Part shown: in pieces, positions 35,577 to 44,876 of the stretch
Layout of the letters: every line of letters begins with the position of its first letter
Position numbering within the stretch: the stretch's first letter is position 1
Origin: CAWDDA01 sp963813345
GTDB lineage: Bacteria > Acidobacteriota > Blastocatellia > RBC074
Direction: 5' to 3'
Assembly: GCA_963813345.1 (NCBI GenBank)
Contig: CAWEYR010000010.1
Span: 113,266 to 177,265, forward strand
DNA: 64,000 nt
Made by a program: the position numbers and the translations under genes
Notes under the pieces: generated by a model
Databases searched by the model: none
The model's input: only the letters and a program-made list of their open reading frames with translations
What the model was told of the DNA's origin: nothing

Positions 35577-36326
35577 ATGATCAAGAGAAACGGCTCTTTG
35601 CTGTTGGTGTTGTTCTGTGTTGTTGCGACGGGTCTTGTTGGAGCGCAGACACAAAAGCGCGTCGTGCGCATCTTTCTGGATGTGCGCGAGACGAATCTGG
35701 AGAAACCTTCGACTGTCGCGGTCAACACACTCAGCGAGCGATTGGCTGCGGGAGGTTTCCGCGTAACTACCAACCGGCGCGAGGCTGCTGTCATTCTGGA
35801 GGGGACGATAGTGTCGCGTGCGACGCCAGTTACTGATGAAGCAAAGCGCGAGGGCGGCGTCAATGCTGAGGCGTCGGCTTCGGTGCGGCTTCTTGTCGGC
35901 GATGAAGTCATCGCCACAAGCGTCGAACGTACCGCACCAGGCGATTGGGGAGTTCAGGCGGACCGCGTAGGCGAAGACCGGTTGATCGAGGTAGCGGGGC
36001 TAATTGCAGATGACCTGTTGTCTGGCGATATCCTGAGGGAGATAACCGGAGGAGATGTCAAACCGGCTTCCGGAAACGCGACGGCAGCCAGGCCGGCGGG
36101 TTCCGGAAAGCCTTCCCGTCCGGCGAAGAAAGCGCGGAAGGGCGTGAGCTATCTCGAAGTCGTATCGCTGGTTCAGAATTCAGCGCCCGAGGAACGGATC
36201 GTCAGCGCATTGCGCAAACACGGCATAAAGTTCAAACCTCGCGATGCGGCACTCAGTCAACTCCGCACACTCGGTGCATCCGAATCACTGATCACCGCCG
36301 TCAAGAATTGCAGTGTAGTGTCCTAG
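35577..36326 (+). CDS. Exported protein of unknown function
   Basis: About 249 residues with signal peptide MIKRNGSLLLVLFCVVATGL then VGAQ. A first domain (VVRIFLDVRETNLEKPSTVA... LAAGGFRVTTNRREAAVILE) resembles small periplasmic alpha/beta repeats. A basic, Ala/Pro/Lys-rich linker (SGKPSRPAKKARKG) leads to a C-terminal helical module (YLEVVSLVQNSAPEERIVSA... ALSQLRTLGASESLITAVKN) of a kind often seen as an N-terminal repeat in signalling proteins. It starts 8 bases after the previous gene and ends 22 bases before a Ser/Thr kinase gene. Confidence 0.75.
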   Translation: MIKRNGSLLLVLFCVVATGLVGAQTQKRVVRIFLDVRETNLEKPSTVAVNTLSERLAAGGFRVTTNRREAAVILEGTIVSRATPVTDEAKREGGVNAEASASVRLLVGDEVIATSVERTAPGDWGVQADRVGEDRLIEVAGLIADDLLSGDILREITGGDVKPASGNATAARPAGSGKPSRPAKKARKGVSYLEVVSLVQNSAPEERIVSALRKHGIKFKPRDAALSQLRTLGASESLITAVKNCSVVS

Positions 36327-36348
36327 GTATGTTGCACCCGTCTTTTTC

Positions 36349-37880
36349 ATGATCGACACAATAATCGGCAATTACCGGATTACCGGCGAACTTGCGAGAG
36401 GCGGGATGGGAGCGGTGTATCGCGCGCGTCACCAGAACCTGCCGCGTGAGGTAGTGGTCAAGGTGATCCTGCTTTCATCATTCCCGCCTCACTCTCAGGA
36501 CCACCTCAAGGCGCGCTTTGTTCGCGAAGCTTACGTTCAGTCACAGCTTGATCATCCGAACATAGTGCGCGTGTACGAATTCTTTACGACTCAAGAGAAC
36601 TATTACCTGGTCATGGAGTTCGTTGATGGGATGAGTCTGCGCGAACTGCTGCAGCGGCGCGGCGCGATCGATCCGGCAAACGCGCTGCCGCTCTTCAAAC
36701 AGGCGCTCTCAGCGCTCTCGTATGCGCACAATTTCAGCTATGTCGACGAGTCAGGCCGGCGGCTGACCGGAGTTATTCATCGCGACATCAAACCGGCAAA
36801 TGTGCTCCTTGACGGAATGGGGCGTTTGAAAATCACCGATTTCGGGATCGTCAAGCTTGCTGGCGAGACAGGGATGACAAAGACCGGCTTCAATCCGGGC
36901 ACTGTTGAGTATATGTCGCCTGAGCAGATCCGCGGCGTAGTCGTTGATGCGCGCTCCGACCTCTACAGCCTCGGTGTGACGTTCTATCAAATGCTAAGTG
37001 GCCGGCTTCCCTTCCCGCCATCGGATACAGGATCCGAGTACGAAGTCATGAGGGGGCATACAGAGTTACCCCCACCGCCGCTGCTTGCCGTGAGGCCCGA
37101 TTTGCCGCCGGCGCTTGCTGAGTTAGTCATGCGCTCGCTCGCGAAGAATCCAGCCGACCGGTTTCAGACTGCGGCGGAATGGCTGGAGGCAATCTCGAGC
37201 TATGAGAGCGGCGCTGCAATTGACCGTAAAACCGAAGTCATCATCGGCACGAGGACCGATGGGCAACCATCTGAGATAATCGATCGTCCGACGGAAGTAA
37301 TCACTTCCGCCATGCCAGTTCAGAACGTCGCTTCAACCGAGGTGATTGCTCCTGCGCACGCTGCCATTCCTGCCCCACCGCCACGTTCTGAGGCTCCGCG
37401 ACGCTCGGGTGTACTGATCGCCGGAATAGCCGCATTGATTCTGATCGCAGCTGTCGTGACTTTACGTTGTCTGGCCGCGCGCAGCCGCCGAGAACGCGCC
37501 CGCCACGAACGCGAACGCGTCTGCTACTTCAACTCAAACGCCAACGCCAGCTGCTGCTGCTGAGGACGAACAGTTGAGGCAGGCGCGACTGGCCGAGGAA
37601 CAGGAACGCTATCCCGAAGCGATCAAGCTCTTCGAAGAATATTTGAACGCCAAACCGCAGCCGATTGATTCAACGCTCTCGAAGCACCTGGCTGACCTGA
37701 AGAGCTTCAACGGACATTTGCAAATGGCGAAATTCTCCATGGACAAGGGCGACTTCGATGATGCTAGTAAAGACTATTCCAATGCACTCAAACTGAGGCC
37801 GGACTCGAAGAGGCGGCTCAAGCAGGACTTGGCACCAGGCCAATGCCGCGGCTTGGGCAAGTACACGTAGTTCCAATTGA
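36349..37880 (+). CDS. Membrane-anchored serine/threonine protein kinase with C-terminal TPR (frame break after the membrane helix)
   Basis: Hanks-type kinase: Gly loop GELARGGMGAVYRARH, Lys in EVVVKVI, HRDIKPANVLL, DFGIVK, and activation segment GTVEYMSPEQI. A Thr/Pro-rich linker with repeated TEVI motifs follows residue 285. The membrane helix is GVLIAGIAALILIAAVVT (about residue 355). The frame breaks near 37465. The shifted frame gives a Pro/Thr/Ala linker and AAAEDEQLRQARLAEEQERY plus TPR helices (FSMDKGDFDDASKDYSNALK), probably outside the membrane. Another small shift near 37820 would end it at the TGA at 37878-37880 (QANAAAWASTRSSN). It is likely a sensor for the exported proteins encoded just upstream. 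Confidence 0.85.
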
Positions 37881-37904
37881 CAACCTATGTCAGAATCGGT
37901 GCTG

Positions 37905-37992
37905 GTATGTGGAGTTCCGAAGCTTTAGCCTGTCATTTTCTGGCTTCCAGCGATCGTTATGGCAAGCTCGAAGCTACTGAGCTCCATGCGAG
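37905..37992. repeat. Decayed inverted repeat upstream of ispG
   Basis: TGGAGTTCCGAAGCTTTAGC near 37911 and GCTCGAAGCTACTGAGCTCCA near 37970 are imperfectly complementary and use the same GAAGCTT/GAGTTC words as the hairpin elements at 4.6 and 44.9 kb. Pairing is incomplete, so this is a weak call. Confidence 0.45.
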
Positions 37993-38005
37993 GTCAATCG
38001 AAAAG

Positions 38006-39232
38006 ATGTCAAAAATAGCGAGACGGAAATCGGTTCAGGTAATCGTTGGCGGTGTAGCGGTCGGAGGTGACTCGGCTGTCGTCGTTCAGTCGATGACGAA
38101 TACCGATACTGCTGACGCAAAGGCAACGGCTGATCAGATTATCGATCTGGCGCGCGCTGGTTCTGAACTGGTCAGGATTACCGTAAACACGCGCGAAGCG
38201 GCTGCCAAAGTTCACGAGATTGTTGGAAGGGTTCGAGACGCAGGTTACCTGACGCCGGTCATCGGCGATTTTCATTACAACGGTCATATTCTGCTGACGG
38301 AGTACGCCGACTGCGCACGCGCGCTCGACAAGTATCGGATCAATCCGGGCAATGTCGGAGCTGGCAGGCATCACGATCCCAACTTTCGCAGGATGATCGA
38401 GGTCGCCGTCGAAAACGAACGCCCGGTTCGCATTGGAGTGAACTGGGGCTCACTCGATCAGGCTTTGCTGACAAGGCTGATGGATGAGAATGCGAAACGC
38501 GCCGAGCCACTTTCGGCGCGCGAGGTGACTTTTGAAGCAATCATTCGAAGCGCGATTGATTCAGCCGAGCGTGCTGAAGAGTACGGATTGCGACGGGATC
38601 AGATCATTCTCAGTGCCAAGGTTTCGGGTGTTCAGGATCTGATCGACGTGTATCGCAGTCTGGGTCGCAGGTGCGAGTACGCATTGCATCTGGGACTCAC
38701 CGAAGCCGGGATGGGTATCAAGGGAATTGTCGCGAGCACGGCGGCGCTCGCTCCACTACTTCAGGAAGGCATCGGAGATACGATCAGGGTCTCGCTGACA
38801 CCGCTGCCCAACGGGGATCGCACAGAAGAGGTTGTAGTTTCACAGCAGATACTCCAATCACTGGGCATACGGAGTTTCACGCCTCAGGTAACGGCCTGTC
38901 CCGGTTGCGGCCGGACGACGAGCACTCTTTTCCAGGAGATGGCTGACGATATTGGCAGGTACCTAAGGTCTCAGATGCCCCAATGGCGTGTGCAATACAG
39001 CGGCGTTGCCGAAATGCAAGTCGCCGTCATGGGCTGTGTGGTCAATGGACCCGGCGAGTCAAAGCACGCCAATATCGGCATCAGTCTGCCGGGAACCGGT
39101 GAGGAGCCGCGCGCTCCAGTATTCATCGATGGCAAGCTGCATTCGACGCTCAAGGGTGCATCCATAGTTCCTGACTTTATTGAGATACTCAACCGCTACG
39201 TTGAAGAGCGCTATGGTAACGAAGGGAAATGA
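38006..39232 (+). CDS. ispG: 4-hydroxy-3-methylbut-2-enyl-diphosphate synthase (flavodoxin/ferredoxin)
   Basis: A 408-residue iron-sulfur enzyme of the MEP isoprenoid pathway. It converts MEcPP to HMBPP. Seen are VVVQSMTNTDTADAKATADQ, GDFHYNGHILL, RINPGNVG, RIGVNWGSLDQ and LGLTEAGMGIKGI. The [4Fe-4S] cysteines are in TACPGCGRTTS and MGCVVNGPGESKHANIG. The frame is open further upstream, but homology begins at ATG 38006 (MSKIARRKSVQVIVGGV). It ends in a 4-base overlap with the amidohydrolase gene. Confidence 0.96.
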   Translation: MSKIARRKSVQVIVGGVAVGGDSAVVVQSMTNTDTADAKATADQIIDLARAGSELVRITVNTREAAAKVHEIVGRVRDAGYLTPVIGDFHYNGHILLTEYADCARALDKYRINPGNVGAGRHHDPNFRRMIEVAVENERPVRIGVNWGSLDQALLTRLMDENAKRAEPLSAREVTFEAIIRSAIDSAERAEEYGLRRDQIILSAKVSGVQDLIDVYRSLGRRCEYALHLGLTEAGMGIKGIVASTAALAPLLQEGIGDTIRVSLTPLPNGDRTEEVVVSQQILQSLGIRSFTPQVTACPGCGRTTSTLFQEMADDIGRYLRSQMPQWRVQYSGVAEMQVAVMGCVVNGPGESKHANIGISLPGTGEEPRAPVFIDGKLHSTLKGASIVPDFIEILNRYVEERYGNEGK

Positions 39233-40716
39233 TTCAGATGATGAATCCGGGATTCTTTAGCCGCAGACGGTTGTTCCCTGGCGCCGTTTTTGTTTTCGTG
39301 CTTGCTGCGGCATTGGCCAGTTGGAAACATAGCTCAGCCGCACAAACGACGTACGACCTGGTCATTTCCGGTGGAAGGGTGATGGATCCGGAGAGCGGCC
39401 TTGATGGCATTCGATCAATTGGGATCGCCGCGGGAAAGATCGCTGAAATATCGAGCGCGCCACTCAAGGGTGTCCAGACGGTCGATGCCACGGGACTTGT
39501 GGTCTCGCCAGGGTTTGTAGATATGCACTCCCACGGCCAGGATGACGAGAACTATGCCTACAAGGCGATGGACGGAGTGACGACTGCGCTCGAGCTCGAA
39601 GTAGGAACAGCGAAAGTCGCGGAGTGGTACAAAGCACGCGAGGGGCGGTCGCGAATAAACTTTGGTGTTTCGTCAGGTCACATTCCGGCGCGAATCGAGG
39701 TGACAGGTGACAGCGGCACATTCCTGCCGCGCGATGAGGCGGTCAAGCGCGTTCTGACCCCCGTCGAGCAGCAGAAACTCAACAGTATTATCTCGAAGGG
39801 TCTCGATGAGGGCGCGCTCGGTGTAGGGCTTGGGATAGCGTACGTTCCGGCATCGACGCGCGCGGAAATCCGGGAAGTTTTCCGGGTCGCGGCGACAAAG
39901 AAGACAACGTGCTTTGTGCACCTGAGATCTCACGGAGCAATCGAGCCGGGTGGTGCAATTGATGCGACGAATGAAGCGCTCGATGCGGCAAGGGAAACCG
40001 GAGCATCGCTTCATATTGTTCATATGACGAGCACCGGGCTGAGCGTTACTCCAAAGATGCACGAGATGATTCTCACCGCCCGTAAGCAGGGACTTGACGT
40101 AACTACCGAAGCGTATCCATACACTGCGGCCATGACGGGAATCGAAACGGCGATCTTTGCTGATGGCTGGCAACAGAAGATGGGGATTGGCTACAACTCA
40201 CTGCAATGGGTTGCGACTGGCGAGCGCCTGACCGCCGAGAGTTTTGCAAAGTATCGCAAACAGGGTGGCATGGTCGTGATTCATTCGATTCCTGAATCGG
40301 CGACAGAACTTGCAGTCCGCCATCCTCTCGTCATTATCGCGAGTGACGGCATACTTACCGATGGCAAAGGTCATCCGCGTGGAGCTGGAACGTACGCGCG
40401 TGTTCTCGGGCGTTACGTGCGCGAACGAAAAGCTCTTTCGTTGATGGAAGCAATCAAGAAGATGTCGTTAATGCCGGCTGATCGGCTGGCAGCGACGGTA
40501 CCCTCGATGAAGGCAAAGGGTCGCATCCGGGTTGGGGCAGATGGCGACATTATTCTCTTCGATGCATCCCGCGTCACCGACAAAGCTACATTCGAGAATC
40601 CCGCGCAGTACTCTGAAGGATTCGTTCATGTGCTGGTAGGCGGTGACTTTGTTGTGAAGAATGGAAAGCTGATCGAAGGCGCGCGTGCTGGCAAAGCCAT
40701 CCGGCGAAATCACTAG
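39229..40716 (+). CDS. Exported amidohydrolase, N-acyl-D-amino-acid deacylase (D-aminoacylase)-like
   Basis: A 495-residue zinc amidohydrolase with an N-terminal signal anchor (LFPGAVFVFVLAAALASW). Metal and catalytic motifs of the D-aminoacylase subgroup are visible: GFVDMHSHGQDD, FVHLRSHG, LHIVHMTSTG and IIASDGILTDGKGHPRG. C-terminal beta-sandwich motifs GRIRVGADGDIILFDASRV and VKNGKLIEGARAGKAIRR complete the fold. Translational overlap (ATGA) with ispG indicates co-expression, without an obvious pathway link. Substrate preference is inferred only at subfamily level. Confidence 0.88.
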   Translation: MIQMMNPGFFSRRRLFPGAVFVFVLAAALASWKHSSAAQTTYDLVISGGRVMDPESGLDGIRSIGIAAGKIAEISSAPLKGVQTVDATGLVVSPGFVDMHSHGQDDENYAYKAMDGVTTALELEVGTAKVAEWYKAREGRSRINFGVSSGHIPARIEVTGDSGTFLPRDEAVKRVLTPVEQQKLNSIISKGLDEGALGVGLGIAYVPASTRAEIREVFRVAATKKTTCFVHLRSHGAIEPGGAIDATNEALDAARETGASLHIVHMTSTGLSVTPKMHEMILTARKQGLDVTTEAYPYTAAMTGIETAIFADGWQQKMGIGYNSLQWVATGERLTAESFAKYRKQGGMVVIHSIPESATELAVRHPLVIIASDGILTDGKGHPRGAGTYARVLGRYVRERKALSLMEAIKKMSLMPADRLAATVPSMKAKGRIRVGADGDIILFDASRVTDKATFENPAQYSEGFVHVLVGGDFVVKNGKLIEGARAGKAIRRNH

Positions 40717-40735
40717 TGTGTCCGGACGCGTGACG

Positions 40736-40820
40736 CGTGTCAGTAGCCCGACCGTTAGTGGAGGGCTTCGCCAACAAGCATCATTGCGAGCCCTCCCTAA
40801 CGGTCGGAGCTACTGACACG
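40736..40820. repeat. Long intergenic inverted repeat (private sequence)
   Basis: Arms 40736-40767 (CGTGTCAGTAGCCCGACCGT then TAGTGGAGGGCT) and 40789-40820 are complementary over about 32 bases with two or three mismatches around a 21-base loop. The words differ from the other families, but the architecture is the same. It lies between the convergent amidohydrolase and ChaN-like genes. Confidence 0.85.
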
Positions 40821-40863
40821 TAGTTCCTCGGAACCTCGCTGTTTCACTCTGAATCAGTGATCC

Positions 40864-41829
40864 TCACGGCTTCTTCAACGTAAACACGACGAATTCTCCT
40901 CGCTTGCGATACTCCTCTGGCTGAATCGAATCAAGATTCGCGACTGGTACTATTGATACGATCTTGATTACTGCCTTTGGCAGTCTCCTCTTTACCCGCG
41001 CAGCCGTGCCCAGTCCGAAGTCACTGTGAAATGCTCCATTGAAATGCACAGTCAACGGCCTCGGCTGGAGCTCAGTGCCGTAACTCGCTGCTATTGACTC
41101 GGCCATCGTCTCATCCTTCACGCACTGCGAGACGTACATGCGTTCTGTCATTGCTCGCGTTTCCGCTTCAGTCTGTTTCGGCTGATCCTTTGGTGACTGA
41201 GGCTGACCGGGATGCGAGGACATGGCTTCCACGAAACGCTTGTAGTAATCGTCCTTGATCGGGCACTGGATATCGTTCGCGACAAAGGCTCGCTCTTGTG
41301 GTGAGAGAGTGGCAAGCGATTCGATACCGTTTTTCGATACCGATGACGCGTGGCGGCGTGGAATGTTGCCGCTAATCACCTGCCATTTGTGCGCCCTGGC
41401 GAATTCGACGAGCGGGCGGTAGTCGGTCGCGTATCGAGGCCACGGTCTTGCCTCCTTGAGAAAATCTTCCTCCGTCACCCTGCCTGCAAGGTAATCATCC
41501 AGACGCTTCTGTACGTCCCGCTCAAACATTTCAAGCGATACGACGACATCTGATCTTCGGCGCGCAATGCCTTCGAGCAGCGCACGCTCCAACCGGTGCG
41601 TATTCGGGTCGTCGTGTTGTTCACCGACAAAGACGACGTCAGCTCGCGCGATCGCGGCAAGCATCAACTCAAAATCGGAAAACCGCTTCTCTCGCGAGTC
41701 GTAAACGCGCTGCGGGGTGTAACCGGAAAGAGAATGCGGAGAATTATGTGGACTTTGCGCACGAGACGCATGGCTCAGCACACAAAACACAATAGGGATT
41801 ACGAGGAGAACTTTTCGCACCTGCTCCAA
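40864..41829 (-). CDS. ChaN-like exported protein (haem-binding uptake / Tiki-like family)
   Basis: About 320 residues with an N-terminal signal (VLLVIPIVFCVLSHASRAQS). The ChaN core is clear: VVFVGEQHDDPNTHRLERAL, VVVSLEMFERDVQKRLDDYL, YRPLVEFARAHKWQVISGNI and VHFNGAFHSDFGLG. In related proteins this fold binds haem or has metalloprotease-like (Tiki) features. TTG at 41827-41829 is preferred because AAAGGAG lies 5 bases upstream; a GTG at 41820 is possible. It is divergent from yraN. Confidence 0.85.
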   Translation of the reverse strand: MEQVRKVLLVIPIVFCVLSHASRAQSPHNSPHSLSGYTPQRVYDSREKRFSDFELMLAAIARADVVFVGEQHDDPNTHRLERALLEGIARRRSDVVVSLEMFERDVQKRLDDYLAGRVTEEDFLKEARPWPRYATDYRPLVEFARAHKWQVISGNIPRRHASSVSKNGIESLATLSPQERAFVANDIQCPIKDDYYKRFVEAMSSHPGQPQSPKDQPKQTEAETRAMTERMYVSQCVKDETMAESIAASYGTELQPRPLTVHFNGAFHSDFGLGTAARVKRRLPKAVIKIVSIVPVANLDSIQPEEYRKRGEFVVFTLKKP

Positions 41830-41880
41830 AGGGACTCCTTTCAAGCGGTTCAATCGAAAAACGAAAAGGAGAGTATAAAC

Positions 41881-42306
41881 GTGATCAGTTCTTCCAGAAA
41901 GCAGTCGTCCCGTGAGCTCGGGGAATGGGGTGAACGCGCGGCCAGAAAGTTCCTCCGCCGAGCGGGCTACCGGATTGTCCTTACAAATTTTGTGGCACCA
42001 GGTGGCGTTCGCCCCGACGGTCGCACGATAAGCTCTGAGATCGATATCATTGCGTATGATGAATCATCGCTGCCTGCGGTTCTCGTTTTTGTTGAAGTCA
42101 AGACCAGGTCGGATTCTGAAATCGCGGCACCCGAGGCTGCCGTCGATCGGCATAAACAACGGCAGATCGTTCGCGCTGCACGATTCTACCGCAGGCTCAT
42201 GAGGATCACCGAAGAGCCATTTCGATTCGACGTGGTGAGCATATTGGCTCGCCCGGGCGAAGACATGGTGATCGAGCTCTGGCGCGACTTCTTTCGCGAC
42301 AAATGA
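41881..42306 (+). CDS. YraN family (UPF0102) endonuclease-like protein
   Basis: A 141-residue protein with a restriction-endonuclease-like fold. Family pattern: ELGEWGERAARKFLRRAGYR, then SEIDIIAYDESS and VFVEVKTRSD (the D...ExK catalytic arrangement), AAVDRHKQRQIVRAARFYRR and FRFDVVSIL. The start is GTG at 41881 with AAGGAG 9 bases upstream; the frame is open further up, but only as the complement of chaN. An insertion between KTNFVAPGGVRPDGRTISSE makes the loop before the catalytic Asp longer than usual. Confidence 0.9.
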   Translation: MISSSRKQSSRELGEWGERAARKFLRRAGYRIVLTNFVAPGGVRPDGRTISSEIDIIAYDESSLPAVLVFVEVKTRSDSEIAAPEAAVDRHKQRQIVRAARFYRRLMRITEEPFRFDVVSILARPGEDMVIELWRDFFRDK

Positions 42307-42321
42307 AATATGCGTTATGTT

Positions 42322-42393
42322 AGGCACGTTGTACTGCCTTCAGGCGGAATGGTGGGAAGCGAAGATTCCGACTGAAGGCGGTACCACGAACCT
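42322..42393. repeat. Intergenic palindrome, GTTGTACCGCC family
   Basis: Arms 42322-42350 (AGGCACGTTGTACTGCCTTC then AGGCGGAAT) and 42365-42393 pair with a few mismatches around a 14-base loop. It follows the yraN stop by 15 bases. Confidence 0.88.
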
Positions 42394-42416
42394 CAAAGAG
42401 TGGGCAAGGTCTCGAT

Positions 42417-43421
42417 TTGACGATTAGAAGGCATCGAATTGCTTCGCGGGTTGTATTTGTATTAGGGGGCTTGTTCCTATCGGTGATGCTGCCGGTCTCG
42501 GCGACCCTCAGCAGGGACGATCCTCAGGGACAGGCGGGCGAACGCGCGATGGGCCGCGAACTTATCAGAAAGTCCCGTGATGCCGTTGCCGCGTCCAATG
42601 TGCGACAACAATTGACGGGCATTTCGGCATCGGGGAAACTGCGGCGTTTTGCGAAATACGTAAGTGTCCAGTCTCCGACCAAGGTAGTGCAAAAAGAGCG
42701 GATTCTGAATGGCAAGGTCCAATTCGATTTCGTCTTTCCTGACCGATTCCGGCGGCGCATCACCAACACAAATCTGGGTGGCGTCAGATACACCTACTCC
42801 GAAGTCGTTAATGGAGAACTTGCGTGGCGCCATCCTCCACCTCCCATCGTCTCGTCGCGCGGAGACCAGCGAGTAATTGATGTTGACGATGTCGAGCGGA
42901 GCCAGCTCAAGTACGCGCATGACGCCCGTCAGAACCTTGCGTTTTACACGATTGGCTGGCTTCTGGAGCCTCCCGCAGAATTCCCTTTGGACTTCATTTA
43001 TGCTGGCCGCATCAGGGATGAAGACCGAGTGGATGAGGCTGTAATTGTCGAAGCGCCAAACGGATTTCGCCCGGTTCTCCTGATAGATACACAAACGTAT
43101 CTGCCCAGCGGATGGGTAATTGCGTATGTTGAGCCGCGGCGAATACCGGTCATCGTCGAAGTAGCCAGTGTGAGCCGGCACTATATTTCAGAGACTGTCC
43201 TCCGCGCGCGTCGGGAGCGAGAAGCGAGGCGCGTACCCCCGAGTCGGCGCGAGCTGGTCTGGCGATTTCTGGATCACGAAGAAATCGGTGGACTGCGTCT
43301 TCCCCGGCGGGTCACGACGCGGCTGGATGGAGAGATTCTTGAAGAGCTTTGGATCTCGGAGTTCAGGATCAATCCGTCGATAGATCCAAAGAAATTCGAA
43401 GGACGGCCGGAGGTGAGATAG
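42417..43421 (+). CDS. Exported protein of unknown function (LolA/outer-membrane-lipoprotein-sorting-like)
   Basis: A 334-residue protein starting at TTG 42417 with a signal sequence (VVFVLGGLFLSVMLPVSATL). The mature part is beta-rich: RELIRKSRDAVAASNVRQQL, a segment ELVNGKVQFDFVFPDRFRRR-like, YSEVVNGELAWRH, PVLLIDTQTYLPSGWVIAY and EEIGGLRLPRRVTTRLDGEI. This layout resembles half-barrel proteins of the LolA/LppX kind common in Acidobacteriota, but no signature is decisive. It is followed by 275 bases with no feature except the GGGGAGG site of the next gene. Confidence 0.65.
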   Translation: MTIRRHRIASRVVFVLGGLFLSVMLPVSATLSRDDPQGQAGERAMGRELIRKSRDAVAASNVRQQLTGISASGKLRRFAKYVSVQSPTKVVQKERILNGKVQFDFVFPDRFRRRITNTNLGGVRYTYSEVVNGELAWRHPPPPIVSSRGDQRVIDVDDVERSQLKYAHDARQNLAFYTIGWLLEPPAEFPLDFIYAGRIRDEDRVDEAVIVEAPNGFRPVLLIDTQTYLPSGWVIAYVEPRRIPVIVEVASVSRHYISETVLRARREREARRVPPSRRELVWRFLDHEEIGGLRLPRRVTTRLDGEILEELWISEFRINPSIDPKKFEGRPEVR

Positions 43422-43696
43422 GAATTCAGCCCAAAATCTCGCAAACTTGCCAAAAAAGTTCTTCTCGGTGGGACCGGACTTAATGTATGATGAGGGCGAA
43501 GAAGAACAATATCTAGCGCTCGTCGTTTTTGATAGCACAAAATCTTTGACTCGTCGCCAGTCCTCCGATTCCGGGAAGCTCAATCGCTCACGGGCAACTC
43601 GGTGAAGTGTAAGCAAACGACGCGACGCAACTGTGATCCCGGCTTTATCATCTAATGTGCGCCCCCAGGTCGTATTGATTATGGGGAGGGGAGGCA

Positions 43697-44868
43697 ATGG
43701 CTAACCAGAGTGGACAAAAAGTAGCGGCCACACCGACGTACCTCAATCCAGACCTGAAAAGTCCGCAGGCACAGGACTTCGAGGATAAACTGTCGGCGCG
43801 AATCGTGGGACAGGAGCGCGCCGTCCGGAGAATCACGGGGCTCTATCAGATATACCTTGCGGGACTCGCGCATCCCGGCCGGCCGATTGGCACGCTCATC
43901 TTTCTTGGCCCGACAGGTTCGGGAAAGACGCGTGTGGTCGAGGCGGCGGCTGAGGTTCTATTTGGTGATCCGAATCTGGTGACAAAAATCGACTGTGCTG
44001 AGTTCCAGCACTCCCACGAGATCGCAAAGCTGATTGGATCGCCTCCCGGATATCTTGGGCATCGCGAGACTTCTCCGATGCTGACCCAGGAAAACCTTGA
44101 CCGCTCTCATACCGAAAGCATCAAGCTTTCTCTCGTTCTCTTTGACGAAATCGAGAAGGCTAGTGACGCACTCTGGCAGCTGTTACTTGGAATCCTTGAT
44201 AAGGCAACTCTGACTCTCGGCGACAACCGACGCGTCGATTTCTCGCATTCGATCGTGATCATGACGTCAAACCTCGGAGCCCGAGAGATGAGCGAGCTTA
44301 TACAGGGAGGCATGGGCTTTGTTCCGAAGGCCGGTGTGGTCGATGCCGAGGTCGATCAGAAGATCTACCGGACCGCGGTCGAGGCTGCGAGACGGAAGTT
44401 CTCCCCGGAGTTCATGAACCGCATCGACAAGGTGGTTGTGTTTCGCAGTCTGCGGGATGAGCATCTCCGGCAGATTCTCGAGATCGAGCTCGGTGCAGTC
44501 CAGGAACGCGTCCTGCGCGGGTCGGGCGAAAAGTTCATTTTCAAATGCACCGATGCTGCCAAGAAGTTCCTGCTCGACGAGGGAATCGATTTCAAATACG
44601 GGGCTCGTCATCTCAAGAGAGCGATTGAGCGCTTTCTCGTCTATCCTCTCTCGAACCTGGTGGCCACAGGCCAGGTAGGCATGGGGATCTCCTGATTGTC
44701 GACTTTTCGCCGGACGTCGGAAGACTTGTCTTCTCGAAGGAGTCCGGTGGCGCACTTGTGAACGAGGACTCCGAAGGTACTTCGAATGAAGACAACGCTG
44801 AGCTCCAGTCGAGCACGAACGCAATAGCGGCAGTCGGTCCGATCCCGGCCATCGCGAATAACGAATAG
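43697..44868 (+). CDS. Single-module ClpB/ClpA-type (AAA-2) ATPase with acidic tail (late frame break)
   Basis: A strong GGGGAGG precedes the ATG. One AAA+ module of the Clp D2 class: IVGQERAVRRITGLYQIYLA, Walker A FLGPTGSGKTRVVEAAAEVL, GSPPGYLGHRETSPML, Walker B LVLFDEIEKASDALWQLLLG, sensor-1 SIVIMTSNLGAREMSELIQG, Arg-finger region FSPEFMNRIDKVVVF and C-terminal DEGIDFKYGARHLKRAIERF. The usual N domain, first AAA module and coiled-coil arm are absent. The frame breaks at about 44675. The next frame continues GDLLIVDFSPDVGRLVFSKE and an acidic tail to the TAG at 44866-44868. Its role as unfoldase or remodeller is inferred. Confidence 0.87.
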
Positions 44869-44876
44869 GCGAAATT

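Noticed and set aside
38009..38374. Minus-strand frame inside ispG
   Set aside because: Shadow of a strongly conserved gene; no independent coding signal.
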